NCBI GenBank assembly: GCA_001769855.1
Contig: MEPP01000021.1
Coordinates: 186,001-250,000 of the forward strand
Reading direction: 5' to 3'
Length of the DNA stretch: 64,000 bases
Origin: Bdellovibrionales bacterium GWA2_49_15
Lineage (GTDB): Bacteria; Bdellovibrionota; Bacteriovoracia; Bacteriovoracales; Bacteriovoracaceae
The translations under genes and the position numbers were made by a program. This document shows positions 25,577-34,500 of the stretch, piece by piece. Below the pieces are notes generated by a model that saw nothing but the letters and a program-made list of their open reading frames with translations, did not search any database and had not been told where the DNA came from. Positions within the stretch are counted from its first letter, which is position 1, and every line of letters starts with the position of its first letter.

Positions 25577-26989
25577 ATGAAAAAATATTTTGTCGCACTG
25601 ATGGTGGTTTCCAGTATTCCCTCTTTGTCCTTGGCCAGTGAATGGCTGGATATCTTGAAGCGGGAAACGGAAAAATCTTTTTGGCAGACCTTTCAAAAAA
25701 CAATAAATAATGGTGAGGAACTTCCGAAGTGTTCTAAGACCAACATTCAAGCTTGCATTAAATTAGGCAATATTTTGTTTCAGCAAAATAATCCCAAGGA
25801 AGCATCCGCCAACTTTCAAATGGCCTGTGATGATGGAAATAAAGATGCCTGCTTTGCCTCGGGAAAAACGGCGGAGCTGTCCGGACAATCCGAGGTGGCA
25901 AAAATTTATTACGAAAAGTCGTGCAAGCTTGGCTACAACTTAGGCTGCCACAATTTTGGTGATCAGCTGCACCAGCAGGGGCAACGTGACAAGGCCAGCG
26001 AGCAATTTCAAAAAGGCTGCACCCTGAAATACGGTGGAAGCTGCAGCAATCTCGGTGTGTACGCCAACGAAAAAGGACATAAGGCCGAGGCCATGAAATT
26101 TTTTAAGCAAGGGTGTGAGCTAAAAAGTGATAAGGCATGTTTTAATTATGGGGGAATGCTTTTGGCCGACAACGAGGATGTTGCCGCCGAAGCGTCTTTG
26201 AAAAAGGCCTGTGACATCGGATATATTCCCGCCTGTAGCGACCTGGGTGTGGCGCAAGAGCATTTAAAAAAGCTCAATGAGGCCAAGGCCAATTATCTGA
26301 AATCCTGCCAAGGGTTGTACGGCATGGCCTGCACCAACTACGGTATTCTCATGGAGAACGAAAATAAGCTGAGCGAAGCTAAAAATTATTACCGCTTAGG
26401 TTGCGACAACGGCGATATTAAAGGCTGTGGCGAGCTTGGGCATGTGCTCTACAAGGAAAAAAATCTCACTGAGGCCCGACCTCTCCTGACTAAAAGTTGC
26501 GATGCCGGGTATTCCTACGGTTGTCATAATTTAGGCGCAATTGCCAATGAGGCAAAGGATTTAGGCAATGCCATGACTTACTATCAAAAAGGCTGTGAGT
26601 TGAAATTGGCGGTGTCCTGTTCAAGCGTGGCCATCTTATATCAGGATCAGGGGAAACCGACGGAGCAGCTGGCCTATGATAAAAAGGCCTGCGACCTTAA
26701 GGACGATGTTTCCTGCTACAACTACGGCACCAGCTTGCTGCAAAATGGTAAGGCTGAAGAGGCCAAGCCATTTTTTGAAAGCACTTGTAAAAACAAGCTG
26801 AGTGATGGCTGTTACAACCTGGCCTGTTATTATTCGCTCAAAAACAATAAGAAGGAAGCACTGAAAGGCCTGGAAGAGGCGTTTAAACTCGGGTTTAACG
26901 ACTGGGAAGGTCTCGCCGCCGATGCCGATCTCAAACCTTTGCAGAGTGATGAAAAATATAAGGCCCTGATTTCCAAATACAAAAAATAA
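25577..26989 (+). CDS. Exported cysteine-rich Sel1/HCP-like repeat protein
   Basis: 470 residues with a signal peptide ending near SLA (about 20). At least ten tandem repeats of about 36 residues follow, each a two-helix Sel1 unit with two cysteines about eight residues apart (KACDIGYIPACSDLG, KSCDAGYSYGCHNLG and similar). This is the layout of Helicobacter cysteine-rich proteins, in which each repeat is held by a disulfide. The last repeats lose the cysteines and end in a TPR-like unit. Such proteins act as extracytoplasmic binding scaffolds. It is the first gene of a four-gene run with gaps of 11, 12 and 24 bases, so it probably works with the next three envelope proteins. Confidence 0.85.
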   Translation: MKKYFVALMVVSSIPSLSLASEWLDILKRETEKSFWQTFQKTINNGEELPKCSKTNIQACIKLGNILFQQNNPKEASANFQMACDDGNKDACFASGKTAELSGQSEVAKIYYEKSCKLGYNLGCHNFGDQLHQQGQRDKASEQFQKGCTLKYGGSCSNLGVYANEKGHKAEAMKFFKQGCELKSDKACFNYGGMLLADNEDVAAEASLKKACDIGYIPACSDLGVAQEHLKKLNEAKANYLKSCQGLYGMACTNYGILMENENKLSEAKNYYRLGCDNGDIKGCGELGHVLYKEKNLTEARPLLTKSCDAGYSYGCHNLGAIANEAKDLGNAMTYYQKGCELKLAVSCSSVAILYQDQGKPTEQLAYDKKACDLKDDVSCYNYGTSLLQNGKAEEAKPFFESTCKNKLSDGCYNLACYYSLKNNKKEALKGLEEAFKLGFNDWEGLAADADLKPLQSDEKYKALISKYKK

Positions 26990-27000
26990 AAGGATAAAAG

Positions 27001-27768
27001 ATGTTGGGCCATTGGCTGAAGAAAATTTTCACCCTTTTCACGCTCATGTTTGTCGTCGCCTGTGCCACTGTTTACAACCCCGTGGTCAGAAATATGAGTG
27101 TCAAGGAGGCGCGCAAAGAGATCATCTCAGCTCTAAGCTATCGGGATAAGGATCTATCTATTGATGTGCGTGTTACCACGTCCAAGCTGGTTGTAACCTC
27201 CAAGGGATATAGCGGCACGAAACATTATGTCGCGACTTTCGGTGAGCTTGCCCGAATCACCGGCTACACTCAGGGGGCCATGTATCGGATCGATCTTTCA
27301 GATGGAAATGAATTTATGGTCTGGAATAATTACAGAACCGATGCGGGAGTGGCCCGCGTCGCCGATGCTTTTTTAGCGCTCAAGCAGAACGCCATAAAAC
27401 AGAAAAAAGATTCTGAGGAATTTGAAGCAAGTTTTATAGAGTCGCTCGACGAATATCAAAAGAAAGCGGCCTCCAAAACCGACCTGCCTGAGGAGGCCAA
27501 CAGATTTAAGGTCCAGGCCGAGGGAGCGGTGAAGGATAAGGCCTTCGAAGATGCCGCCGATTTTTACGCACAGGCACTCAAGAGGGCACCGTGGTGGCCG
27601 GCGGGATACTTCAACCATGCATTGGTCTTAGGCGAAATTGGAGACTTTGAGCTGGCCCGCCAAAACATGCAATGTTACCTCAAACTCGTCCCCGATGCGC
27701 CAAACGCCCGGGCCGCCCAAAACAAGATTTATGACTGGGAAAGACTGGAAAATAAAAATAGTAACTAA
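27001..27768 (+). CDS. Lipoprotein with C-terminal TPR
   Basis: 255 residues; AAAGGA precedes the start. The signal sequence ends in the lipobox VVAC (about 20). Residues 30-110 form a beta-rich domain with YRIDLSDGNEFMVWNN, a helical charged linker follows, and the C-terminal 60 residues form a TPR pair (FEDAADFYAQALKRAPWWPAGYFNHALVLGE-type spacing). It is the second gene of the envelope operon. The combination suggests a periplasmic adaptor anchored in a membrane. No named family. Confidence 0.65.
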   Translation: MLGHWLKKIFTLFTLMFVVACATVYNPVVRNMSVKEARKEIISALSYRDKDLSIDVRVTTSKLVVTSKGYSGTKHYVATFGELARITGYTQGAMYRIDLSDGNEFMVWNNYRTDAGVARVADAFLALKQNAIKQKKDSEEFEASFIESLDEYQKKAASKTDLPEEANRFKVQAEGAVKDKAFEDAADFYAQALKRAPWWPAGYFNHALVLGEIGDFELARQNMQCYLKLVPDAPNARAAQNKIYDWERLENKNSN

Positions 27769-27780
27769 GAGATTTTGACG

Positions 27781-28182
27781 ATGATGGGAACGGGACATTT
27801 CCTTATTATTTTCACCTTGGCCTACTCCTCCATCTCTCGTGCCGGTGAGCCGGCCTGGTGGACGCAAGAAAAGCAAAAGTGCGGATTACCTGCGGGGCTG
27901 GCATACAACACCTGGCAGTCCCAAGGTTCGCCCTGCCATAAGGGCGGGGGGTCTTCCGGCGTGGATATCACCAAAGGGATTTTTGATAGTATCGAGGCGG
28001 CGCGGACAGCGGAAAAACAGCGGGCCGCCATGGAGGCCCAAGAGAGGGCCGAGCGAGAAAGACAGCAGGAGATTGAGGATGAGGCCCGTAAGCAGCGCCT
28101 GCAAAGTGAGATGATGGATGTGGAAAAAAGTGGCGAGCTTGGCCTGATGATGGATTCCGTCGGGCCGGCAGCGGAGAATTAA
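27781..28182 (+). CDS. Small exported protein of unknown function
   Basis: 133 residues from the ATG at 27781; a TTG at 27775 and an ATG at 27784 are alternatives. A signal peptide ends near SRA. A short mature region with a CGLPAGLAYNTW segment and two cysteines is followed by a charged helix rich in Glu, Arg and Gln (about 75-115), probably a coiled coil. It is the third gene of the envelope operon. No family recognised. Confidence 0.55.
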   Translation: MMGTGHFLIIFTLAYSSISRAGEPAWWTQEKQKCGLPAGLAYNTWQSQGSPCHKGGGSSGVDITKGIFDSIEAARTAEKQRAAMEAQERAERERQQEIEDEARKQRLQSEMMDVEKSGELGLMMDSVGPAAEN

Positions 28183-28206
28183 TTATTGTTATCATGGAGA
28201 AGTTAT

Positions 28207-29028
28207 ATGAAAAAAATTGTTTGCTTGTTATTTCTTTTTTCCGCAGCGGCATTCGGCCAGGCGAGTGGACTATCTCAACAAGGATCGAAATTTGCAGCCT
28301 TCAAGGCCGCAGGTTCGCTGGTGCCTCATTCCTTTCCTACAAAGCGCCTGAAAAATGAACGACTCGATGTTAAATTTGTCCCCGCCAAGATGGCCTTCAG
28401 CTATGACGAGCAGGGACAAGGAGGTCGACAATATCAGGAGATGGACGGTTATGGTTATGCTGCCGGTGTAACCTACGGTCTTACTGATCAGGTCGGTCTG
28501 GCCTTTTTGGGACTGGGTTTTAGCATGGATGGAAAAGGCACGACCATGAATGCGACCACAGGCGAATTCGGAGCGAATAAGGCCAGTGGTTATATGGCAA
28601 CCACCTCCTTGATCTGGGATCCATTTAAGGGGGGCGAAGAAGATTTTCACTTACCTTTGATGGCGGGCCTTTCCTACCTCTCCCTTGAAGAGACCTCGTC
28701 TATTTCTTCCGGGACCAGCTCGCTCAATACCAAAAGAGAGTTGAATGATTTTGCCATCTCGCTTGGTCTGATGGCCCAGTGGACAGTGAATTCCTGGCTC
28801 AGACTTTCACCCTTTGCCTTTGCCGCCGAACCCTTGAGCGATGTTTCGGATACCTGTCAGGCCACAGGACCGAGTGCCAGCTGCCCGACAAGTTTACAGA
28901 GCATTTCCAAAGGTACAGAAGGGGCCGGAGTGGAAGTGACGTTTCGGCCGTTGAATTTTTCCTTTGAATTTTTGGTTCCGGTTGACGGGATGACAACCTA
29001 CGCGCTCAAACTTGAGGCTTCGTTTTAA
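28207..29028 (+). CDS. Outer-membrane beta-barrel-like protein
   Basis: 273 residues from the ATG at 28207, with GGAG upstream. A signal peptide ends near AFG. The mature part alternates hydrophobic and polar residues in strands such as GYGYAAGVTYGLTDQVGLAF and LEFLVPVDGM-like segments, and ends in LKLEASF with a terminal Phe, the usual barrel-assembly signature. This suggests a barrel of about 10-12 strands. It is the last gene of the operon that starts with the Sel1-repeat protein. A transport or adhesion role cannot be told from sequence. Confidence 0.65.
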   Translation: MKKIVCLLFLFSAAAFGQASGLSQQGSKFAAFKAAGSLVPHSFPTKRLKNERLDVKFVPAKMAFSYDEQGQGGRQYQEMDGYGYAAGVTYGLTDQVGLAFLGLGFSMDGKGTTMNATTGEFGANKASGYMATTSLIWDPFKGGEEDFHLPLMAGLSYLSLEETSSISSGTSSLNTKRELNDFAISLGLMAQWTVNSWLRLSPFAFAAEPLSDVSDTCQATGPSASCPTSLQSISKGTEGAGVEVTFRPLNFSFEFLVPVDGMTTYALKLEASF

Positions 29029-29034
29029 GTCGCT

Positions 29035-31161
29035 TTATTCTTTAACTGGGGAGAAATCCCAGGAAACATCATAGCCATTGCCGGATGATTGTCCTTGCAG
29101 ACGGGGATTAAAGCCATGCTTATGAAATACTCCCGTGCTTGAGATGTTCAGTCCTACCGCGATTGTTCCGATGACCGGTGGTTTTGGGAAAGGGCAGACA
29201 TAGGTGACCTTAAAAAATGGGTCCTTGATGGGAATCCCGATGACATAATCGGCCCAAGCTTCCGGTGCCACATTGTAACTTGCCAATCCCATCGCAATTG
29301 AACGCGGACCAACTTCTGCCTCCAGGAATCCGCTGGCAAATCCATGGCAATCTCCCATATGGCCTCGGTAGGAATAATTAACGACGGCACTTTCAAGGTA
29401 AAATTGATTTTTAAAGTGCCCTTCAGCACCGAACTCACCGGCCCGCAATTTCACATTGCTGGCTTCCACATCCAGCACATGTTCCAGAGAACCTTCTCTA
29501 AGTTCCCAGCGGGAATTTATCTTACCTTGAAAAGCATAGCAGCCCTGATTGCTGACTTTAAAGGGGGCCTGGCCACGGTAAGTCGTGCCGGAGGTCAGGT
29601 GTTGGAAATTGGCTGCCACAATGACAATCAGGTCAATCTCCTCATTCTTTTTGTCGAAACAATAATGGTACTGCTCGATCTGGGGGTCTTCCCAGAGTAG
29701 CTCGTCAAATTTAGTTTCACCCTTGCGGCGAACCAGGGCCTTGACTTTGACCTTTCGCCCATTCCAAAAAACCGGATTCTCAATGGCGACAGTTCGGATA
29801 TTGGCATCACTCACATCAAAGGCATAAAAATCCCGCGTCAACGGTTTGAGCTCCATGTCCATCTGGTAACGATATTGTCCATTTGCATCCAGGGTTACTT
29901 TCTCAACCTTGATGGGAGGCAGATGACCGGCGGCATCCTTGGCCCCTCGGCCGGGAATAATATTGTAATCATCCCACTGGCGAAAACCGTCAAACAAAGG
30001 CTCTTGATTCCATTCGTAAACCGCGTACTCTAACCATTGCTTTTTAAATCCACCGTCGAGAACTTTATTGACTGACTCGATGGCGCGATTCGAGCCCATG
30101 GTTTCATGCAACTTTGGCATGACCGCTTCACCCTGCATCTGCACCATAAAAAAGTAGAAAGGCCAGGTTTCATAGTCCTCATCCAACAGACTCAGGCGAC
30201 CATTTTCAGAAAACTCCCACCAGATATGTTCGTCATTATACTTGGGAAAAATATGATGCTTGATATAGGTGGCGGTGCCCTCATCGATCTTATTGTATCC
30301 CTCACATTCATCTTTTCGATTGTAGGAATTTTGGATGGCGTGAAAGTACTCATGCGCCAGCGTGCTGGCGAATTTTTTGGGATCAGCTGTCTTTGCCCAG
30401 GCCAGATTGACCGACATATAGGACGGGCGTGCCGGACATCCCAGGCCACTCACCTCGTCAACCGTATATCCCATCACCCAGGCCTTGGGCGGCGCGCTCC
30501 CATCATCACCGGCGGGAATATTGTAGATGTAGATATCCAGCTTTCCGTCTCCACCGTTGGGTTGTGCCCGCTCTATTCCCACCGAAACTAAAATTGATCG
30601 CGTGTTCAAATCATCGCGGGGATGAGTGCGCCCCATCAGGGCCTTTTCTTTGGGAATAATTTCATCGCTCATAAGGGCGCGGATCTGGTTTGCCATCAGC
30701 AGCTGCTCGGCCTGATCCGTTTGATACCATACCCGAATTTCGCTGGAGACGTTCTCAATAAAGGCCCAATCCTGACTGGGAATAAGTCGAGGCTGGGGAA
30801 AATTCTGCACGTCCTTGTTTCCATCGGCCGCAGGTAGGTAGGCGGGGGGGATCATGTAAAAATAAACGTGAGCGGCCAATGGCGGACTCATCTGCGCTAA
30901 AAGGCCCACGGCGGTTTTTAAAAGCAGGTCAGAGGGAGTGGCGATGACGGCCCCTGCGTCCGACTGAAGTTGTGAAGGCAGATTTTCATCGTTAAAAAAG
31001 GCGAGAACTCGAAACCCGGCGGCATCAGGGCCGGTGATTTCTTGGCGCGCCAGGGCCTGATTAATTTTCTCAAAGCTCGACAGAGGGTTCACAAAGGGCT
31101 GGGCCATGAGAGAAAGAGTGGAGACTAAATAAAGAGCGATGAATAATAATGTTGTTTTCAT
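29035..31161 (-). CDS. Secreted gluzincin-like metallopeptidase
   Basis: 708 residues with a signal peptide ending near LMA (about 20). The zinc site is HEYFH (His270, Glu271, His274), with Glu294 in DEGTA 20 residues after the second His, the geometry of gluzincins. The surrounding STLAHEYFHAIQNSY and the following acidic, aromatic segment resemble exported peptidases annotated in myxobacteria and Bdellovibrio-like organisms. The C-terminal 280 residues are beta-rich and may bind substrate or the cell surface. It is convergent with the barrel gene, 6 bases away. The substrate is unknown. Confidence 0.7.
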   Translation of the reverse strand: MKTTLLFIALYLVSTLSLMAQPFVNPLSSFEKINQALARQEITGPDAAGFRVLAFFNDENLPSQLQSDAGAVIATPSDLLLKTAVGLLAQMSPPLAAHVYFYMIPPAYLPAADGNKDVQNFPQPRLIPSQDWAFIENVSSEIRVWYQTDQAEQLLMANQIRALMSDEIIPKEKALMGRTHPRDDLNTRSILVSVGIERAQPNGGDGKLDIYIYNIPAGDDGSAPPKAWVMGYTVDEVSGLGCPARPSYMSVNLAWAKTADPKKFASTLAHEYFHAIQNSYNRKDECEGYNKIDEGTATYIKHHIFPKYNDEHIWWEFSENGRLSLLDEDYETWPFYFFMVQMQGEAVMPKLHETMGSNRAIESVNKVLDGGFKKQWLEYAVYEWNQEPLFDGFRQWDDYNIIPGRGAKDAAGHLPPIKVEKVTLDANGQYRYQMDMELKPLTRDFYAFDVSDANIRTVAIENPVFWNGRKVKVKALVRRKGETKFDELLWEDPQIEQYHYCFDKKNEEIDLIVIVAANFQHLTSGTTYRGQAPFKVSNQGCYAFQGKINSRWELREGSLEHVLDVEASNVKLRAGEFGAEGHFKNQFYLESAVVNYSYRGHMGDCHGFASGFLEAEVGPRSIAMGLASYNVAPEAWADYVIGIPIKDPFFKVTYVCPFPKPPVIGTIAVGLNISSTGVFHKHGFNPRLQGQSSGNGYDVSWDFSPVKE

Positions 31162-31225
31162 ATTGCTCTTCTTAGTCTGTGTGCATTATATAGTCCACAT
31201 TCATTTTTCACTTTTGGAGTTTTTA

Positions 31226-31579
31226 ATGCGCGCTTTATTTTTCTCTTCAATTCTCTCCCTGACCTTCTCTCTCTCCGCCTGGGCCCAAGCTAACCCCGAT
31301 CTGACCTGTGCCAGCGTCGGTGTCGCAAGCTGCCTGACTCCTGAAGGGATGTGTCTGGAATTTTTTGAATCCGTCAACTCGGACCCTGAGATGTGGGAAA
31401 ATATGTGCCTAGGATTTGAGGGCGAGTTTCAGGAATCGCCCTGTGATCAAGGCAATGTCGCTTTAACCTGTCTAAATACCAGCAACCCCATCATGCCAAT
31501 GACCCGCTATACGGCGGACTTTGACTTGGAAACCGCCCAGATGATGTGCACCGGAATGGGCGGAAATATCTGCCAATAA
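31226..31579 (+). CDS. Small exported cysteine-rich protein
   Basis: 117 residues from the ATG at 31226, with TTGGAG upstream. A signal peptide ends in AWA, leaving a mature protein of about 95 residues with eight cysteines (TCASVGVASC, MCLEFF, NMCLGF, SPCDQG, LTCLN, MMCTGMGGNIC), probably four disulfides. Its divergent neighbour is the gluzincin gene, and the two share a 64-base upstream region. Small disulfide-rich proteins of this type can be inhibitors, toxins or surface proteins; no family is recognised. Confidence 0.55.
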   Translation: MRALFFSSILSLTFSLSAWAQANPDLTCASVGVASCLTPEGMCLEFFESVNSDPEMWENMCLGFEGEFQESPCDQGNVALTCLNTSNPIMPMTRYTADFDLETAQMMCTGMGGNICQ

Positions 31580-31583
31580 CTGC

Positions 31584-34500
31584 TCAAGATTTTCTTTTCC
31601 ACAATCCTTGAAACGACAGGGATTTCCAAATATCCGGGCCTATCTTGATCAGGAAGAAGGATAACCACAGGGCCCAAAAAAGCATCAGGAGCTGGAAAAC
31701 ATAATTGGGAAAAGAGATCAGCCATGGGCGAGGAATCCATTCACTGATTCTGTCCTGATACCAGTATAGGGCATTGGCATACGAGTTATTCCCGGCAATA
31801 TCCATCTGCGGACCTTCTAAGAGTCCCGTCGTGAGAATCACAAAAAGAGTGAAGGCACTTGCCAGCGCTAGGGCGAACATTCCGATGCTGGTCAAATTAT
31901 GGGCCCGCGGATTTAAGGTGAGCTTCGAGCGATTGGAGATGAGCACAAAGAAGGCGAAGATGATCGCCAGTCCCGGCCACTGAATTTGCGTCAGCCCCAG
32001 ACTTAAGAGAATCCATTGGCGGGAGGAGAGCAAGCTCCAGTTTGCTCGGCCCAGAAACCACCCGGCCAAAACTAGCAGGATGAGTTTGCCCCAGAACAGA
32101 ACGACGGGGCCCATGAGCGGCCCGCCCACCGCCAGCACCCAGCGATTGGCCGGCAGGTTAAGGGCGATATTCAAGTTGGCACCGGTGCCGGCGAGATTTA
32201 TCTTGGGAGAATGATAAAAAGGCGAGAGTGACACTTCGTCCATCCACTCTAAATTTACCGTGGTATCTCCCACCGAGAGTGGAAGTTCCAGCTGATTCTG
32301 GCGCAGCTTAAGGGGTACGTTGGCGCCATTGACCTGCACGGACTTAAGCTCAACATTTTCCGGCATGGTGATGATGTGCTGGGTTCCCTTACTGGACCTC
32401 AAGGTCATACTTAACGTGGCATCGGTCGCCCGCTTGCCCGGACTCAAGCCAAGCTGGGCCTGGAGGATAGTGAGCGTGTTTCCTTCGGCACCAGTCGGCC
32501 GAGTCACTTTCATCTGCATCTTCTCACCGGGCATGGGCATAAAGGTCAGGCGTCGTTCACCGTGGGGAGATTTGTGATAAATCGGAGGGAGTCCTTGAGT
32601 TTCCACATTCCAGACGCTGGAGGGCAGGATCGACCACACTTCACTCCATCGCTCCCGCGAGGCCGAAACCAGGGAAAGCTCCGGGGCCATATTCAAGCTG
32701 GAGGTCCATTCCACGGAATCGCTACTTGGACCTAAGTTCACGTCCACGAGGTTATCTTTTTGAGTAAACCGTTTATCCAGAATACTTTCGCCCGGGATGA
32801 CGGGGACTTTTAAATTAATCGCCTCGCCGCTACTGCTGATCCGTCTCACACGCGTGGTCACAGTCCACTTGAGGCCCAAGAAAATCTCTCGCTCCACGAT
32901 GATATAAGGGCGAAGCTGACTATTCGAAGAAACTTCTTCCTTGGGTGAGTCACTCTTTTTTTGCAAGGCCTCCTCACGTCGGATGAGCAAGCTGCCCTCG
33001 GTTGTTCCGTCAGGGCGCAGACCTTCTAACACCCATCCCTTTCCTTCGAAGGACACATAGCTGGGATGAAGAGGAAGCGCCAGCTCCAAAATACTGCGGT
33101 TTTTAAGCTGACCGTTGACTTCCACGTGATAAGTTCCCTGGCCCAGATGGGCCATGAGGCGACCATTTTGTGAGGAGAGACCTTTGGCCTCTTTTCCATT
33201 CACGGTGATAGTGCTGGGCCTCCAATACTGCAGGTTTATGGGTAGCTCGACAAAGGTATCGGTCAAGCTATGAAATTCAAAACCCAAGGCCAGGCGATCA
33301 CCCTCTGCGTGTATTTTTATCCGATGAAAGGCCACGCAATGGGGCACGCAGCGGGGAGGTTGGGTCAGGCGTTGCTCCAAATCAAGCAGGATTTCCGTCG
33401 AGGGAAAATTATCGGCCGCCACGGACTGTGCGGAGGTGAATACTTGCAAAAAGAGCAGCATTCCCAGGCCAAAGCGCACCAGAAATTTATGAGACCATCC
33501 CATAAAGCAGATAAAGACCAAGGTAAGCAGGGCAATTCGAACAAAGGCCAAGATTCGATTGGTGGTTGGGCCGATGGACCAGATATTAATTTTTTGATCT
33601 TTTTTAATCGGGCCGCTCCAGGACATCTGAACCGTTTGCCAGGACCAGTTGGGGATGCCCGGGCCGGTTTGAACAGCGGCACTGGGGTCCACCTCCATAA
33701 GGTTTTGCGCCGCCTGGGATGCCTGGGAAGATTGGGAAACCTTGGACATCTTATTGAGGCGACCGAACATTTTTTTTCTTTCGGTTTGAACGGCATCGGC
33801 CGGTGGGGCACTTGGTGCATCGATCGAACCCATCACACCGCCATCAGACATCTGTTCTTCCTGTCGCATTTCCATATCCGGAGCGGCCATCTCCTGAGGG
33901 GCCATGTCGGGCGCCATATTGCGCGCCATACTTTTTGATTTAAAGGCCATGGAGACGGGGGGATAAGATTCATGGGGACGGGATAAAACGGGATAGATGG
34001 CCGACTGCAATTGCTGAACTGAAAAGGTGAAGAGGAGAATCAGCAAGGCGAGCTGACATATTTTTTTATAGGCCACAACCACCCGGGCAAAAAGGCCTTC
34101 CTTGGCGACATGGGAAAGGGCCAAGGCCAAAATCAGATGCAGCCAAATCCAGGTTGGGAAATTGGCTTCGGGATGGCATAAAACGAGAGTGATGAAAATG
34201 ATGGCGGCCCAGCGATAGTTGCGCAGCTTTCCCATGGCCAAGGCCACCACAAAAACAAAGAAAAAAGAAAGCAGGGTCCAGCGGTTAATCCACGTGCCCG
34301 ACTCACTATCACTTCCCGTGGCGGCGATAACTGTGACTCCCGGTGGGAGGTGAAAGGTGGTATTGGCCTTATTAAAATCACTCATCCAGCCGGTGGCCGG
34401 GAGCGAGACAGTTCGGTTCGACAAGCGCGAGATGGCCTCCAGACCAAGCTGTCCCTGTCTAATCTCGACCCCTTTGGTGTTTTCATTTTCCTTTTTCGTG

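Noticed and set aside
33270..33938. 222-codon open frame on the plus strand
   Set aside because: Antisense to the large membrane protein; rich in Gly, His and Arg, as expected from reversed codons, and without a start signal.
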